This document shows, piece by piece, positions 53,076 through 62,086 of a DNA stretch of 64,000 nucleotides. The translations under genes and the position numbers were made by a program. The DNA is from Nitrosomaritimum sp049414205 (lineage in GTDB: Archaea > Thermoproteota > Nitrososphaeria > Nitrososphaerales > Nitrosopumilaceae). The notes beneath the pieces are model-generated. The model saw only the letters and a program-made list of their open reading frames with translations. It searched no databases and was not told the DNA's origin. The stretch is taken from assembly GCA_049414205.1 (NCBI GenBank), contig JBMSGE010000001.1:1-64000 (forward strand), read 5' to 3'. Each line of letters begins with the position of its first letter. Position 1 is the stretch's first letter.

Positions 53076-54989
53076 ATGACACTTGCTGGAATAGAGCTTA
53101 ATTATCTAGTAAATAGAATTTCCGAAGAAGTACAAGGTTACTATGTCAGTAATATCTGGGGAATTACAAAAGACAGTATTTTATTCAAATTACATCATCC
53201 AGAAAAAGCAGATATTTTCATGATGATTTCTACTTCCGGGGTTTGGTTAACCTCAGTAAAGATTGATCAAATAGAACCCAATAAATTATTGAAAAGATTA
53301 CGGAGTGATCTTCTAAGATTCAAAATAAAAAAAATTGAACAAATTGGGTCTGAACGAATCGCTTATTTTACATTTTCAGGATTTGATAAAGAATTTGTAA
53401 TAGTTGCTGAATTTTTTGGGGATGGAAATATTTTACTGTGTAATGAAGAAATGAAAATTCTAGCTCTACAACATTCTATTGATGTAAGACATAGAAAGCT
53501 AGGGGTGGGCATGAATTATGTAACTCCACCACAAAGTGGAATTGATATTTTTAATATACAAGAATCAGATTTTGCAGATCTAAAAAGTACTGATTTAATT
53601 GCAGGTAAATGGCTAGGCAGAACTTTAGGCTTACCAAAAAAATATGTGGAAGGGATTTTTGTTACTGCACAAATTGATTCCAAAAAAATTGGAAATGAGT
53701 TAAGTAGTGATGAAATAAAAAAAATTTTTCATACCACAAAAACAATTGTAACCAATGTAGTTACAGGTAATCATGAATCTGTAATAATTCGTAATGATAA
53801 AACAGAGGTAATGCCAGTAAAACTAGACCAGTTAGCCGAGTGCTCATCTGTTAGTAGTTTCATGGAAGGATTAGACAAAGTGTTTACAGAAAACATTGTA
53901 GAAAAAGGAAAAAGCCTTCAAACTGGCGAATCTGATAAGAAAATAAAACAACTTGAAACTCAGATATCTGAACAGGAAAAGGCTATTGATACAGTCAAAG
54001 AAAAGTCAAAATACATCACAAATTTGGCAAATTCCCTTTATGAAATGGTGTCAAAGGGGATAATTTCAATTGAAGACAAAAATGCTGAGGAAATTTTGGC
54101 TCTAAATAATGCCAAATTATCAAAAGAAAAAGGAATTTCTCTTATTGTTATTAATGAAGAAAAAATAAAAATCAATCCTTCTGCACCGCTGCAATCTATA
54201 GCATCTGTTTTGTTTAATGAAGCAAAACGACAATCAGGTGCTATAAAATCGATTGAACAGATCAAAGAAAAAACAAAGAAAAAGCTTGAGAAATTAAAAA
54301 CCAAATCAAATGCGGAACAAAATGAAATTTTAGTTGCAGAAGTAAGGAAAAAAAATTGGTATGAACGATACAGGTGGTTTTTTACTTCTGATGGAATGCT
54401 TGCCATAGGTGGTAGAGATGCTCCTTCTAATTCTGCTGTTGTAAGAAAACATCTTAAGAAAAATGATAAAATTTTTCATGGTGATATTTTTGGATCTCCT
54501 TTTTTTATTCTTAAAGATGCTGAAAAACCTACGAAAAAAAGTATGGATGAAGTTGCACATGCTACAGTTTGTTTTAGTAGAGCGTGGAGAGAAGGAATGC
54601 ATGGGTTAAGTGCTTTTTGGGTTAATCCTGAGCAAGTAAAAAAATCAGCTCCAAGTGGACAATTTCTTCCTAAAGGATCATTTACAATTGAAGGAAAAAG
54701 GAATTTTGTAAACATACCATCTCTTCGATTAGCTGTTGGTATTATTCCACAAGAAGATCATTACCTCTTGACATCAGGTCCGCCTGAAACAATTAAAAAA
54801 AATTCTTTATGTTATGCAATCATTGAACCTCATGGTTTGGATATGGTTGATGCTGCAAAGAAAATTAAAATGGAATTTTTAAAACTAGAAGAAGAGATAA
54901 CAAAACCTATTAGCATTGATGATTTCGTCCGAGCTTTACCTGCAGGTCAAAGCCAAATCAAGGAAGTGAGTTATGGGGATGCAGTCTGA
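53076..54989 (+). CDS. NFACT-family Rqc2/NEMF/RqcH homologue
   Basis: 637 residues. In bacteria and eukaryotes the family binds split large ribosomal subunits carrying stalled peptidyl-tRNA and adds C-terminal tails. NFACT-N (residues 1-200: TLAGIELNYLVNRISEEVQG, IDVRHRKLGVGMNYVTPP), a coiled-coil middle (KQLETQISEQEKAIDTVKEK, then KSIEQIKEKTKKKLEKLK), then NFACT-R (WYERYRWFFTSDGMLAIGGRDAPSN, HGDIFGSPFFI). ATG 53076 is preferred over 53028 from the promoter and Shine-Dalgarno position. Its end overlaps the Mut7-C gene by 17 bases. Confidence 0.92.
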   Translation: MTLAGIELNYLVNRISEEVQGYYVSNIWGITKDSILFKLHHPEKADIFMMISTSGVWLTSVKIDQIEPNKLLKRLRSDLLRFKIKKIEQIGSERIAYFTFSGFDKEFVIVAEFFGDGNILLCNEEMKILALQHSIDVRHRKLGVGMNYVTPPQSGIDIFNIQESDFADLKSTDLIAGKWLGRTLGLPKKYVEGIFVTAQIDSKKIGNELSSDEIKKIFHTTKTIVTNVVTGNHESVIIRNDKTEVMPVKLDQLAECSSVSSFMEGLDKVFTENIVEKGKSLQTGESDKKIKQLETQISEQEKAIDTVKEKSKYITNLANSLYEMVSKGIISIEDKNAEEILALNNAKLSKEKGISLIVINEEKIKINPSAPLQSIASVLFNEAKRQSGAIKSIEQIKEKTKKKLEKLKTKSNAEQNEILVAEVRKKNWYERYRWFFTSDGMLAIGGRDAPSNSAVVRKHLKKNDKIFHGDIFGSPFFILKDAEKPTKKSMDEVAHATVCFSRAWREGMHGLSAFWVNPEQVKKSAPSGQFLPKGSFTIEGKRNFVNIPSLRLAVGIIPQEDHYLLTSGPPETIKKNSLCYAIIEPHGLDMVDAAKKIKMEFLKLEEEITKPISIDDFVRALPAGQSQIKEVSYGDAV

Positions 54990-55470
54990 TAATGAAAAAA
55001 ATCCAACATTTTTTGTTGATGCTATGCTCGGAAATATAGCTAAAAAATTACGATTAATGGGCTACGATTCCAAATATGAGGCCAATATTGGTGATGATGA
55101 TTTGGTTAATTCAGCCCAAAAAGATCAAAGAGTAATAATTTCACGAGATGAAAACTTGATTAAGAAAGCCTCAAAGTTCGGCATAGAATCCATTTTTTTA
55201 GAAAATCAAGAAGAGATTAAACAATTTCATGAAATAATCAACAGATTAGGTTTGAAATCAATTGAGATTAATGGTGATAAGGCAAGATGCCCCTTATGTA
55301 ATTCTGAAACAAATCCTGTAGAAAAATACAATATTTTAGATAAAATACCGACTAAAGTAATGGAACAAAATGAAAAATTTTGGGAATGTAAAAATTGTGG
55401 TAAAATTTTTTGGGAAGGCTCTCATATAACAAACCTGCAGAAATTCGTAAGTGAGTTAAATGAAAGATGA
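54973..55470 (+). CDS. Mut7-C RNase domain protein with zinc ribbon
   Basis: 165 residues. The Mut7-C domain is a PIN-related RNase fold: FFVDAMLGNIAKKLRLMGYDSKY and VIISRDENLIKKA hold the acidic residues. A C-terminal zinc ribbon follows (CPLCNSETNP and CKNCGKIFWEGSH). ATG at 54973 or 54979. It overlaps the upstream Rqc2 homologue by 17 bases and the downstream AMMECR1 gene by eleven, so the three are translated together. The co-occurrence suggests RNA cleavage linked to ribosome quality control; this is inference. Confidence 0.88.
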   Translation: MGMQSDNEKNPTFFVDAMLGNIAKKLRLMGYDSKYEANIGDDDLVNSAQKDQRVIISRDENLIKKASKFGIESIFLENQEEIKQFHEIINRLGLKSIEINGDKARCPLCNSETNPVEKYNILDKIPTKVMEQNEKFWECKNCGKIFWEGSHITNLQKFVSELNER

Positions 55471-56077
55471 GATAGTAATTACAGATAATGATGGACAGAA
55501 TCTAGTAAAATCTGCAAGAAAAATTGTCACTGAATTTCTTAAAGATGGTACCAGGTTAAGTTTACCAAAGGATTTTCAAGAGAAGTTTTCATTCAAATCC
55601 GGAGTTTTTGTAACTTTGAACAATCCATTAGGATTACGTGGTTGTATAGGATATCCATTACCGGATAAAAAATTGTTTAATGCTTTGGAGGATGCTTCAA
55701 TTGCTGCAGCAACTGAAGATCCAAGATTTCCTTCTGTAAAATTTGAAGAATTAGATTCTATTACATTTGAAGTGACAGTTTTGACTCCACCTAAAAAAAT
55801 TGAAGTTAATGAACCAAGTGAATACCCTTCAAAAATCCATGTAGGTCAAGATGGTTTGATTGTAAAATTCGGATATAATTCTGGTTTATTGTTACCACAA
55901 GTTCCAGTGGAATACGGATGGAATGAAAAAGAATTTCTCGAATACACCTGTGAAAAAGCAGGATTACCTAAGGAATATTGGAAGAAAAAAGAGATAGAGA
56001 TTAAAAAATTTCAAGGTATCGTTTTCAAAGAAAAGGAGCCTTTGGGTGAAATTATTCAAGAAAAGTTATCGGATTAG
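55460..56077 (+). CDS. AMMECR1-domain protein
   Basis: 205 residues, complete for the family (TIGR00296 type). The signature LGLRGCIGYPLPDKKL is near residue 60, then AAATEDPRFPSVKFEEL, and LLPQVPVEYGWNEKEFL. The role is unknown in all domains; related proteins sit next to radical SAM or Memo-like genes. The 3' end overlaps the convergent aconitase X small subunit by 26 bases. Confidence 0.94.
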   Translation: MKDEIVITDNDGQNLVKSARKIVTEFLKDGTRLSLPKDFQEKFSFKSGVFVTLNNPLGLRGCIGYPLPDKKLFNALEDASIAAATEDPRFPSVKFEELDSITFEVTVLTPPKKIEVNEPSEYPSKIHVGQDGLIVKFGYNSGLLLPQVPVEYGWNEKEFLEYTCEKAGLPKEYWKKKEIEIKKFQGIVFKEKEPLGEIIQEKLSD

Positions 56078-56444
56078 ACGATTCAGTATCCAACATTATT
56101 TCCATTCCATTTTCAAGGGAAGAGAATTCTTCATCTGTTACTGTTACTAAAGGAATGTTTGCAAGAGCACATCCTGTGGCAACAGTAAGATCTACTTTTT
56201 GACAAATCATGGCAAGTGGTGCAGAATTATTGGATTTAATGGAGTAAATTGTGTAGGCTCCAACACTACTTCCAACTCCCGAAGGAAATACTAGGATAGA
56301 GTCCTTAAGTGATTTTTGAAACAAATCATGATGTTGATCGCTAATAATTGAGGTTTTTTTGTCTACTGATCCGAGGAAGTTAATGGGATTTTCTGATTTG
56401 AGAACTTTACCTTGAGTTTTACCTTTTACTAGAATTTTTTTCAT
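56052..56444 (-). CDS. Phosphomevalonate dehydratase small subunit (aconitase X swivel domain)
   Basis: 130 residues, DUF126 family. Swivelling domain with VFPSGVGSSVGAYTIYSI and ATGCALANIPLVTV. Together with the large subunit it forms the aconitase X enzyme that dehydrates mevalonate 5-phosphate in the modified archaeal mevalonate pathway to isoprenoids. It overlaps the large-subunit gene by four bases. Confidence 0.92.
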   Translation of the reverse strand: MKKILVKGKTQGKVLKSENPINFLGSVDKKTSIISDQHHDLFQKSLKDSILVFPSGVGSSVGAYTIYSIKSNNSAPLAMICQKVDLTVATGCALANIPLVTVTDEEFSSLENGMEIMLDTESSNPITFLE

Positions 56445-57595
56445 TTAGTTTCATCTTCAATTATTTCAGATAATGATTTTAGGTTGACATCTACGCCGTT
56501 TGAATTTTTGAGATAATATGCCCCCTTGATACTGTTTGTTGTAACAGCATCAACTTCATCTTTTTTAATTAAAGGAGTTAAGCAAGTACAACAGTCAGAA
56601 AGAATTTCACATCCTGCTCTTTCCAGTTCATTTGTATGTCCTAATTTTGTTGCCTGCTCTTTTACTGCTCTAGGACAAAATATCATGCAGCGTTTCTTAA
56701 ATGAACGTCCCTTTAGTTTAGTGGTTAGATCAGAAATTTCTTCTAATCCCAATTGAGGACTACCAAGTGTGATAAGATCACCTTTTTCTGCCGTGTTTAA
56801 TTGATCATAAACTTCTTTCATTTCTTTTTCATCAAAATCAATAACTTCAGATTCAGAATCATCCTCATCAAAATTGAATTTTGCGCAAGTTCCAGATGTA
56901 CCCATTCCACCACAAAGTGATTTACAGCTACGGCGATCCATTTGTCCAATACCAGAAATATTTACTGATTCATTTCCAACTTTGCCTGCAAAAAATCCTA
57001 ACATGCCATAAGTAAGTTCATTTGGATTCTCAACTTTCATCCTGATGGTAAGTTTTGATGATTCTTCCTTTCGGAGTGAGGAATATGGGCTCTTACCGGT
57101 TAAGGCACTAGCAAGTGCGCTAAATGCACTTTCTTTGTTAGTTTTCAAATTATCAAAAGAATTGGCATGAATTGCAGCATTACTTTCGGCAAAAGATACT
57201 TGGGTACCTCCTGTTGGAATATCAAAAATTTCATACGGAATACAGGAAAATGACGGAATTACACCCATGTTTTCATAGGATTGTTTTATGGAAAGCTGCT
57301 TTGAAATAAAATTATCATCTAAATTATAATTTGAGACATTGTCAATATCAAATCCCATTGGATTAAGACTGGTTTTTACCTTTACACGGGCATCTTTGCT
57401 GATACTTGAGAGGAATTCCTCACCGGCATCCCCTATTGTGTTATAATTGACTCCAGAAAGGTGGGCCCATTCTATTGGGATTAGTTTTTCAGCATCGGTA
57501 GCTTCTCCTGTGGCAACTAAAATTCTGTATGCCATTTGCATTATTTCGCCTTGTTCTCCTTTTAGGGCAGATTCTTCTTCTCTTGTTAACTCCAT
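56441..57595 (-). CDS. Phosphomevalonate dehydratase large subunit (aconitase X catalytic domain)
   Basis: 384 residues, DUF521 family. Start: LTREEESALKGEQGEIMQMAYRIL. Conserved middle: EWAHLSGVNYNTIGDAGEEFL. Candidate Fe-S cysteines lie in RRSCKSLCGG, CMIFCPRAV and CEILSDCCTCLTPLI. It gives trans-anhydromevalonate 5-phosphate, the branch of the archaeal MVA pathway leading to membrane lipids. ATG at 57595; two-gene operon with the small subunit. Confidence 0.93.
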   Translation of the reverse strand: MELTREEESALKGEQGEIMQMAYRILVATGEATDAEKLIPIEWAHLSGVNYNTIGDAGEEFLSSISKDARVKVKTSLNPMGFDIDNVSNYNLDDNFISKQLSIKQSYENMGVIPSFSCIPYEIFDIPTGGTQVSFAESNAAIHANSFDNLKTNKESAFSALASALTGKSPYSSLRKEESSKLTIRMKVENPNELTYGMLGFFAGKVGNESVNISGIGQMDRRSCKSLCGGMGTSGTCAKFNFDEDDSESEVIDFDEKEMKEVYDQLNTAEKGDLITLGSPQLGLEEISDLTTKLKGRSFKKRCMIFCPRAVKEQATKLGHTNELERAGCEILSDCCTCLTPLIKKDEVDAVTTNSIKGAYYLKNSNGVDVNLKSLSEIIEDETK

Positions 57596-57616
57596 AAGGT
57601 TTGATTGGTTATTACA

Positions 57617-57625
57617 GATATAATA
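57617..57625 (+). promoter_or_regulatory. TATA-like box of the endonuclease III gene
   Basis: AGATATAAT lies 26-34 bases before ATG 57651, supporting that start rather than the more distal TTG at 57627. Confidence 0.45.
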
Positions 57626-57650
57626 CTTGTACGTAAAAAATCAATTAGAA

Positions 57651-58304
57651 ATGAAACGGCTCTTGCAAGGGATGATGAAAACTATGAATTCAGTCAAGCC
57701 TCCAAGGATGACAGCTCTAAGAGAACTTCACGAAGCTGAAACTGGTGGGCCTTTTAGTATTCTTATTGGAACAATTTTGTCTGCACGAACGAAAGATGAA
57801 AGCACCACTAAAGTTGTTAAAGTATTATTTTCTAAATATAAAAATTCTAAAGATTTGGCAAATGCCGAATTAAAGGACGTTGAAAAAATAATCAAATCAA
57901 TTGGATTCTATCATGTTAAAGCCAAAAGGATTATTGAGGTAGCAAAAATCATTGATTCTAAATATCAAGGAAAAGTTCCTGATAATCTTGAAAAATTAGT
58001 TGATCTTCCAGGAGTGGGGAGAAAAACTGCAAATTGTGTACTAGTTTATGCTTTTGATAAACCTGCAATACCTGTTGACATTCATGTTCATAGAATATCA
58101 AATAGACTAGGATTGGTAGAAACTAAAACCCCAGAGGAAACAGAAATGGAGTTGATGAAGAAAATTCCTAAAAAATTTTGGCTTGAAATAAATGACACAT
58201 TTGTAATGTATGGACAAAATATTTGCAAGCCTATATCTCCTATGTGTGATGTTTGCAAAATTAAAAAAAACTGTAAATATTATAAAACTAAGAACGTCTC
58301 TTAG
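57651..58304 (+). CDS. nth: Endonuclease III (DNA glycosylase/AP lyase)
   Basis: 217 residues from ATG 57651. The helix-hairpin-helix LPGVGRKTANCVL holds the catalytic Lys, and VDIHVHRISNRLGL the catalytic Asp. The C-terminal [4Fe-4S] loop is C-x6-C-x2-C-x5-C (CKPISPMCDVCKIKKNC). It removes oxidised pyrimidines. The 3' end overlaps a convergent secreted-protein gene by 17 bases. Confidence 0.95.
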   Translation: MKRLLQGMMKTMNSVKPPRMTALRELHEAETGGPFSILIGTILSARTKDESTTKVVKVLFSKYKNSKDLANAELKDVEKIIKSIGFYHVKAKRIIEVAKIIDSKYQGKVPDNLEKLVDLPGVGRKTANCVLVYAFDKPAIPVDIHVHRISNRLGLVETKTPEETEMELMKKIPKKFWLEINDTFVMYGQNICKPISPMCDVCKIKKNCKYYKTKNVS

Positions 58305-58953
58305 TCAAGTACAAAACACCAACTAGGGTTCCTATTCCTGCTGCAAGGAAAAATGGAAATAGAGCGAATACATTTTGTGAAGGATCACCAGAAAGGAATT
58401 CAACTATCATACTACCAGATTTTACAGCAGAAGGGTCCGTTGAGCCTTCCATTCCATGAACTGAGTAAGAACCAATCTCAAATGAGCCAATATTGAGGCT
58501 AGATACGGTAATCCTTGCTCCATTGTTTACTGTTAATCCTCCTCTTTCTGTATATGAAAGAGCAATTTTAGCTTCAGGATACCAGCCACGATCAAGATCT
58601 CTCTGTACCACTACGTATCCTTCTTTCTCAGTATCTACTGCAACCCAAAATTTTTCATCAGGAGGTGCACCCATTCCTACTTCGATAAATTTATCAGAAT
58701 TTTTATCATAAATTTTCAAAACTGCATTACCATCAGGATTTGCATATTCAAGGTTGTTATCGATTGTAATATTCCAACTAATGGCATGACTTTCTTCTAA
58801 ATCAAGGACTACAGCCTCACGGGAGATGGTGTTAAAATTCTGAAATGGAATTTCTATAGTATTAATGATAATTGATGGATTTTTAACATCTTCTTGTGCA
58901 AAGGCAGGAGTAAGAAATCCTGAGAAGATAATAATTGCAATTAGATATCTCAT
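58288..58953 (-). CDS. Secreted, membrane-anchored protein of unknown function
   Basis: 221 residues from ATG 58953. N-terminal signal peptide (MRYLIAIIIFSGFLTPAFAQ), an extracellular beta-rich domain of about 175 residues, and a C-terminal membrane helix (FALFPFFLAAGIGTLVGVLYL) followed by TKRRS, so it should be anchored outside the cell. The domain has IYDKNSDKFIEVGM and VVVQRDLDRGWYPEA, not a family I can name. A TATA-like GATATTTATT lies 21-31 bases upstream, supporting this ATG over TTG 58965. Confidence 0.75.
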   Translation of the reverse strand: MRYLIAIIIFSGFLTPAFAQEDVKNPSIIINTIEIPFQNFNTISREAVVLDLEESHAISWNITIDNNLEYANPDGNAVLKIYDKNSDKFIEVGMGAPPDEKFWVAVDTEKEGYVVVQRDLDRGWYPEAKIALSYTERGGLTVNNGARITVSSLNIGSFEIGSYSVHGMEGSTDPSAVKSGSMIVEFLSGDPSQNVFALFPFFLAAGIGTLVGVLYLTKRRS

Positions 58954-58983
58954 AAATAAGATCAATATTGATTGAATAAATAT

Positions 58984-60120
58984 CTAGTCAACAAATGGAT
59001 GTGAATAATCCAAAATTACCTTTGCTACTTCGGGTCTTAAGATAAATTCTGATGGTGCCTGACCATTTTGGATCATTTCTCTTAATGCAGTTCCACTAAT
59101 TTGCTCTTTTGAATCGTCATCATGAGGACAAGCCTTTGGATTTGTATATGTAAGACATTTTTTACAATAGAAAAAGGCCGGGAAAAATACTGGTTGTATC
59201 TCTAATTCAGGATAATCATCAAATATTTTTTGAGCTGCAAAAGGATCATAGAACTTTCCAACTCCTGCATGATCTCTACCAATAATGATGTGAGTACATC
59301 CATAATTTTGTCTCATTATTGCATGATGTATGGCTTCTTTGGGACCTGCATATTTCATTTCTGTATGCAGTGTTCCTAGTTTACACCTATTTTCAGGATA
59401 ATAGTTTTGAATCATAGTTTCATAGCACTTTATGATTACTTCATCAACAAAGTCACCAGATTTTTTCTTACCAATGATTGGGTTTACAAATACTCCATCT
59501 CTTGTTGTGATTGATGTTTTCTGTAACATCTCATGAGCAACATGAGGAGGGTTTCTTGTTTGAAATGCACAGATTGTTTTCCATCCAGCCTGTGAAAATG
59601 ATTCTCTAGTTTGTAAGGGAGTTAATCTATTTTTTCTAATTTCTGTGTCCTCTGGTCTTTGGATATAATCAATTTTGCCTCCAACAAGAAAATCTTTCAT
59701 GGCCATAGTTTTTGCCACACCTGGATGGGAGGTATCATTTGTGCCATAAACTCCATTTGCAGTTTTTTCTTTATCAAAAGCAAAAATTTCTTCTACATGT
59801 AAAACTGCAACGCCTAATCCCTGATGATTTTTTAATAGAACGTCTCCTTCTTCTTTCATTTTATTTGCAGTTGATTCATCTACATCCAAAACTATAGGAA
59901 TTGTCCATGCTAAACCATTTGCCAATCTTCCTTTTGATACTACAGTTTCAAAATCCTGTTGTCCCAAAAATCCTTCTAAAGGACTAAAAATTCCATCAGC
60001 AATATTTTCAACATCATTTGCAAGATCTTCTGTTATCGAAATTGAATACATTCCAGAGGCATCAATTTTGTTTATTCTATTAATCAGAACTCCACCATGG
60101 GGTTTAATCTGGTCACTCAT
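58984..60120 (-). CDS. sat: Sulfate adenylyltransferase (ATP sulfurylase)
   Basis: 378 residues, full length. It activates sulfate to APS. Signatures: QTRNPPHVAHEML (QxRNPxHxAH), GRDHAGVGKFYDPF, and a zinc-like YCKKCLTYTNPKACPHDD near the end, as in the small monofunctional enzymes. It lies two bases downstream of cysH on the same strand, a clear two-gene operon for assimilatory sulfate reduction. Confidence 0.97.
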   Translation of the reverse strand: MSDQIKPHGGVLINRINKIDASGMYSISITEDLANDVENIADGIFSPLEGFLGQQDFETVVSKGRLANGLAWTIPIVLDVDESTANKMKEEGDVLLKNHQGLGVAVLHVEEIFAFDKEKTANGVYGTNDTSHPGVAKTMAMKDFLVGGKIDYIQRPEDTEIRKNRLTPLQTRESFSQAGWKTICAFQTRNPPHVAHEMLQKTSITTRDGVFVNPIIGKKKSGDFVDEVIIKCYETMIQNYYPENRCKLGTLHTEMKYAGPKEAIHHAIMRQNYGCTHIIIGRDHAGVGKFYDPFAAQKIFDDYPELEIQPVFFPAFFYCKKCLTYTNPKACPHDDDSKEQISGTALREMIQNGQAPSEFILRPEVAKVILDYSHPFVD

Positions 60121-60122
60121 GA

Positions 60123-60842
60123 TTATACTCCCTCAGGCATGTGTAATCCACATTCTTTTGATTCATCATTTTCCCACCACCAACGACCCGCTCTTAAATC
60201 TTCACCTTCGTTAATGGCTCTAGTACATGGTTCACATCCAATACTTGGATATCCTTTGTCAAGGAGTGAGTGATAAGGTACATTGTTTTCTTTGATATAC
60301 TTCCAAACTTGGTCCCAATTCCAGTCAAGTAATGGGTTAACTTTCACTATTCCATCATATTTTTCGTCAATTTCAAGCATTTTTGCATTTTCTCGAGTAG
60401 ATGTTTGATCTCTTCTAATTCCAGTAATCCAACCATCTAAAGTAGAAAGCATACTTCGAAGTGGTTTGACTTTTCTAATTCCACAACAAAGTCTCCGGTT
60501 TTCAATAGTATCATAAAATAGGTTAATTCCTTTTGATTCGACCATCTCTTTTACTTCTTGTGCATCAGGAAACATTACCTCAAAGTTAACGTTATATTTT
60601 TTTGAAAGTCTATCCATAACATCATAGGTTTCTTCTGGTAATCTTCCAGTATCCAATGTGAAAAATCGAAATTTGGGATTAATTTTTGTCATCATATCAA
60701 TCAACAAAGAGTCTTCAGCACCAAAGCTTGATGCTTTAGCAACTTTAGGATGTAAATTCTCAGATGCCCAGTTCAAAGCATCTTGAGCCGTTTTTAGATT
60801 AAGATTAATTTCGTCAAGCTCTTTTTGAGTAAATTTAGGCAT
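60123..60842 (-). CDS. cysH: Adenylyl-sulfate (APS) reductase, CysH family
   Basis: 239 residues. Reduces activated sulfate to sulfite. PP-loop-like SSFGAEDSLLIDM, LDTGRLPEETY, then the Cys pair CCGIRKVKPL and the second pair CEPCTR, the four Cys of a [4Fe-4S] cluster, which mark the APS-reducing type rather than PAPS-specific. The catalytic Cys is in KECGLH near the end. First gene of the cysH-sat operon; ATG 60842. Confidence 0.95.
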   Translation of the reverse strand: MPKFTQKELDEINLNLKTAQDALNWASENLHPKVAKASSFGAEDSLLIDMMTKINPKFRFFTLDTGRLPEETYDVMDRLSKKYNVNFEVMFPDAQEVKEMVESKGINLFYDTIENRRLCCGIRKVKPLRSMLSTLDGWITGIRRDQTSTRENAKMLEIDEKYDGIVKVNPLLDWNWDQVWKYIKENNVPYHSLLDKGYPSIGCEPCTRAINEGEDLRAGRWWWENDESKECGLHMPEGV

Positions 60843-60927
60843 AGTTAGTTTCGGTGCTAGTTGTTTTATATTGATTACCCGATTTTTTATCCTAAATTAT
60901 AAACAAGTAATTTTCAAAATAAAAAAG

Positions 60928-62055
60928 ATGAATGAAGTATCCTATGTCGTAGTCTTTCCAACAATATTCTCCAAAAATAAAATTCCTCATCTGATTTCAA
61001 ATATTAAAAAAATTTTAAAAATTAGGAATCAAGAATTCAAATCCATAAAACGTGATGGCGATGTAATTTTAGTAAATTCAGGAGATCCTGTTTTTTCATC
61101 TTCGGCCATAAATTTACTATTTGGAATTGAAAAAGTAGCAATTGCCAGACAAGTTAGAAACGACTTCAAGACAATTGTTTCGGAAATTACTACTATAGGA
61201 GGAAATTTGTTGTTGAAGGGAGAAAAATTTTTAGTGAAAGTAGAGGGTTCTGCAAAAGGATTTTTTACAAAGGACATTGAAATCGCCGCCACTTCATCTA
61301 TAATTGACAAGAAATCTAGTTTGGGGGCAAGACCAGGAACAGATGAAGATTACGATAAATTACTTTATACATATTTGACCAAAAATAATGCATACATCTG
61401 TATTTTTACTGACAAAGGGCATGGAGGAATACCCTTCAGTTCTCCAAAACAAAATACCATCTGTAGTGTTTATGATGAAATATCTGCCATATCATGTTAT
61501 GAAACCATAAAACAAGGCTATGACACAAAAATCATAATTTGCTATAGAAAAAAATCCGAATTAATGGATTTGGTTAAAACAATTAATCAAATTATTCCAA
61601 GAACACTAAAAGAAAAAATGGAGTTGGATTTTTTTGAAATAAAACTAAATTCTACAGGTACAAAGAATTACAATATTTTCCTTAATACCATAACTGAGAT
61701 AATGCTTCATGAAGCTAAAGAAAATAGTTTGACGTATGTTTCATTAGGGTTTTCACCATTAATATTTTCTCAAAATATTTCAGAATCTTCCATGAAGAAT
61801 ATTTTCCAAAATAATAAACTACCATTAATGCCTCTAAGTGGTGTAGGTACTGAGTTATTTGATGATGCAAGAGAAATTGGATTAGAAACACAGATTCCAA
61901 AAATGAATAAAATCATTAAATTAGATTTTAAAGAAACCCCTAAAATCTCTGAAAAAGATGTAAAATCCGTTCTGAAAACCAAAAAAACGGTAAACGTAAC
62001 CGTAGGACCAAATAATGTTCACGATATTTTAGATTCTTTAGAAGAAAATCACTGA
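60928..62055 (+). CDS. ThiI-like THUMP-domain protein with degenerate PP-loop
   Basis: 375 residues from ATG 60928 (the open frame to 60871 is not family-like). The order fits ThiI: NFLD-like N-terminus (1-70), THUMP (75-165: FLVKVEGSAKGFFTKDIEIAA then LLYTYLTKNNAYICIF), and a C-terminal PP-loop fold (CYETIKQGYDTKIIICYRKK, PLSGVGTELFDDAREIGLET). However, the ATP-binding SGGxDS is replaced by GGIPFSSPKQN, so pyrophosphatase chemistry is doubtful. It is divergent from cysH. It may bind tRNA without thiolating it, or the assignment as an enzyme may need revision. Confidence 0.72.
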   Translation: MNEVSYVVVFPTIFSKNKIPHLISNIKKILKIRNQEFKSIKRDGDVILVNSGDPVFSSSAINLLFGIEKVAIARQVRNDFKTIVSEITTIGGNLLLKGEKFLVKVEGSAKGFFTKDIEIAATSSIIDKKSSLGARPGTDEDYDKLLYTYLTKNNAYICIFTDKGHGGIPFSSPKQNTICSVYDEISAISCYETIKQGYDTKIIICYRKKSELMDLVKTINQIIPRTLKEKMELDFFEIKLNSTGTKNYNIFLNTITEIMLHEAKENSLTYVSLGFSPLIFSQNISESSMKNIFQNNKLPLMPLSGVGTELFDDAREIGLETQIPKMNKIIKLDFKETPKISEKDVKSVLKTKKTVNVTVGPNNVHDILDSLEENH

Positions 62056-62086
62056 GAATTTAAACGGCATTACAAGATTTCTTTAC

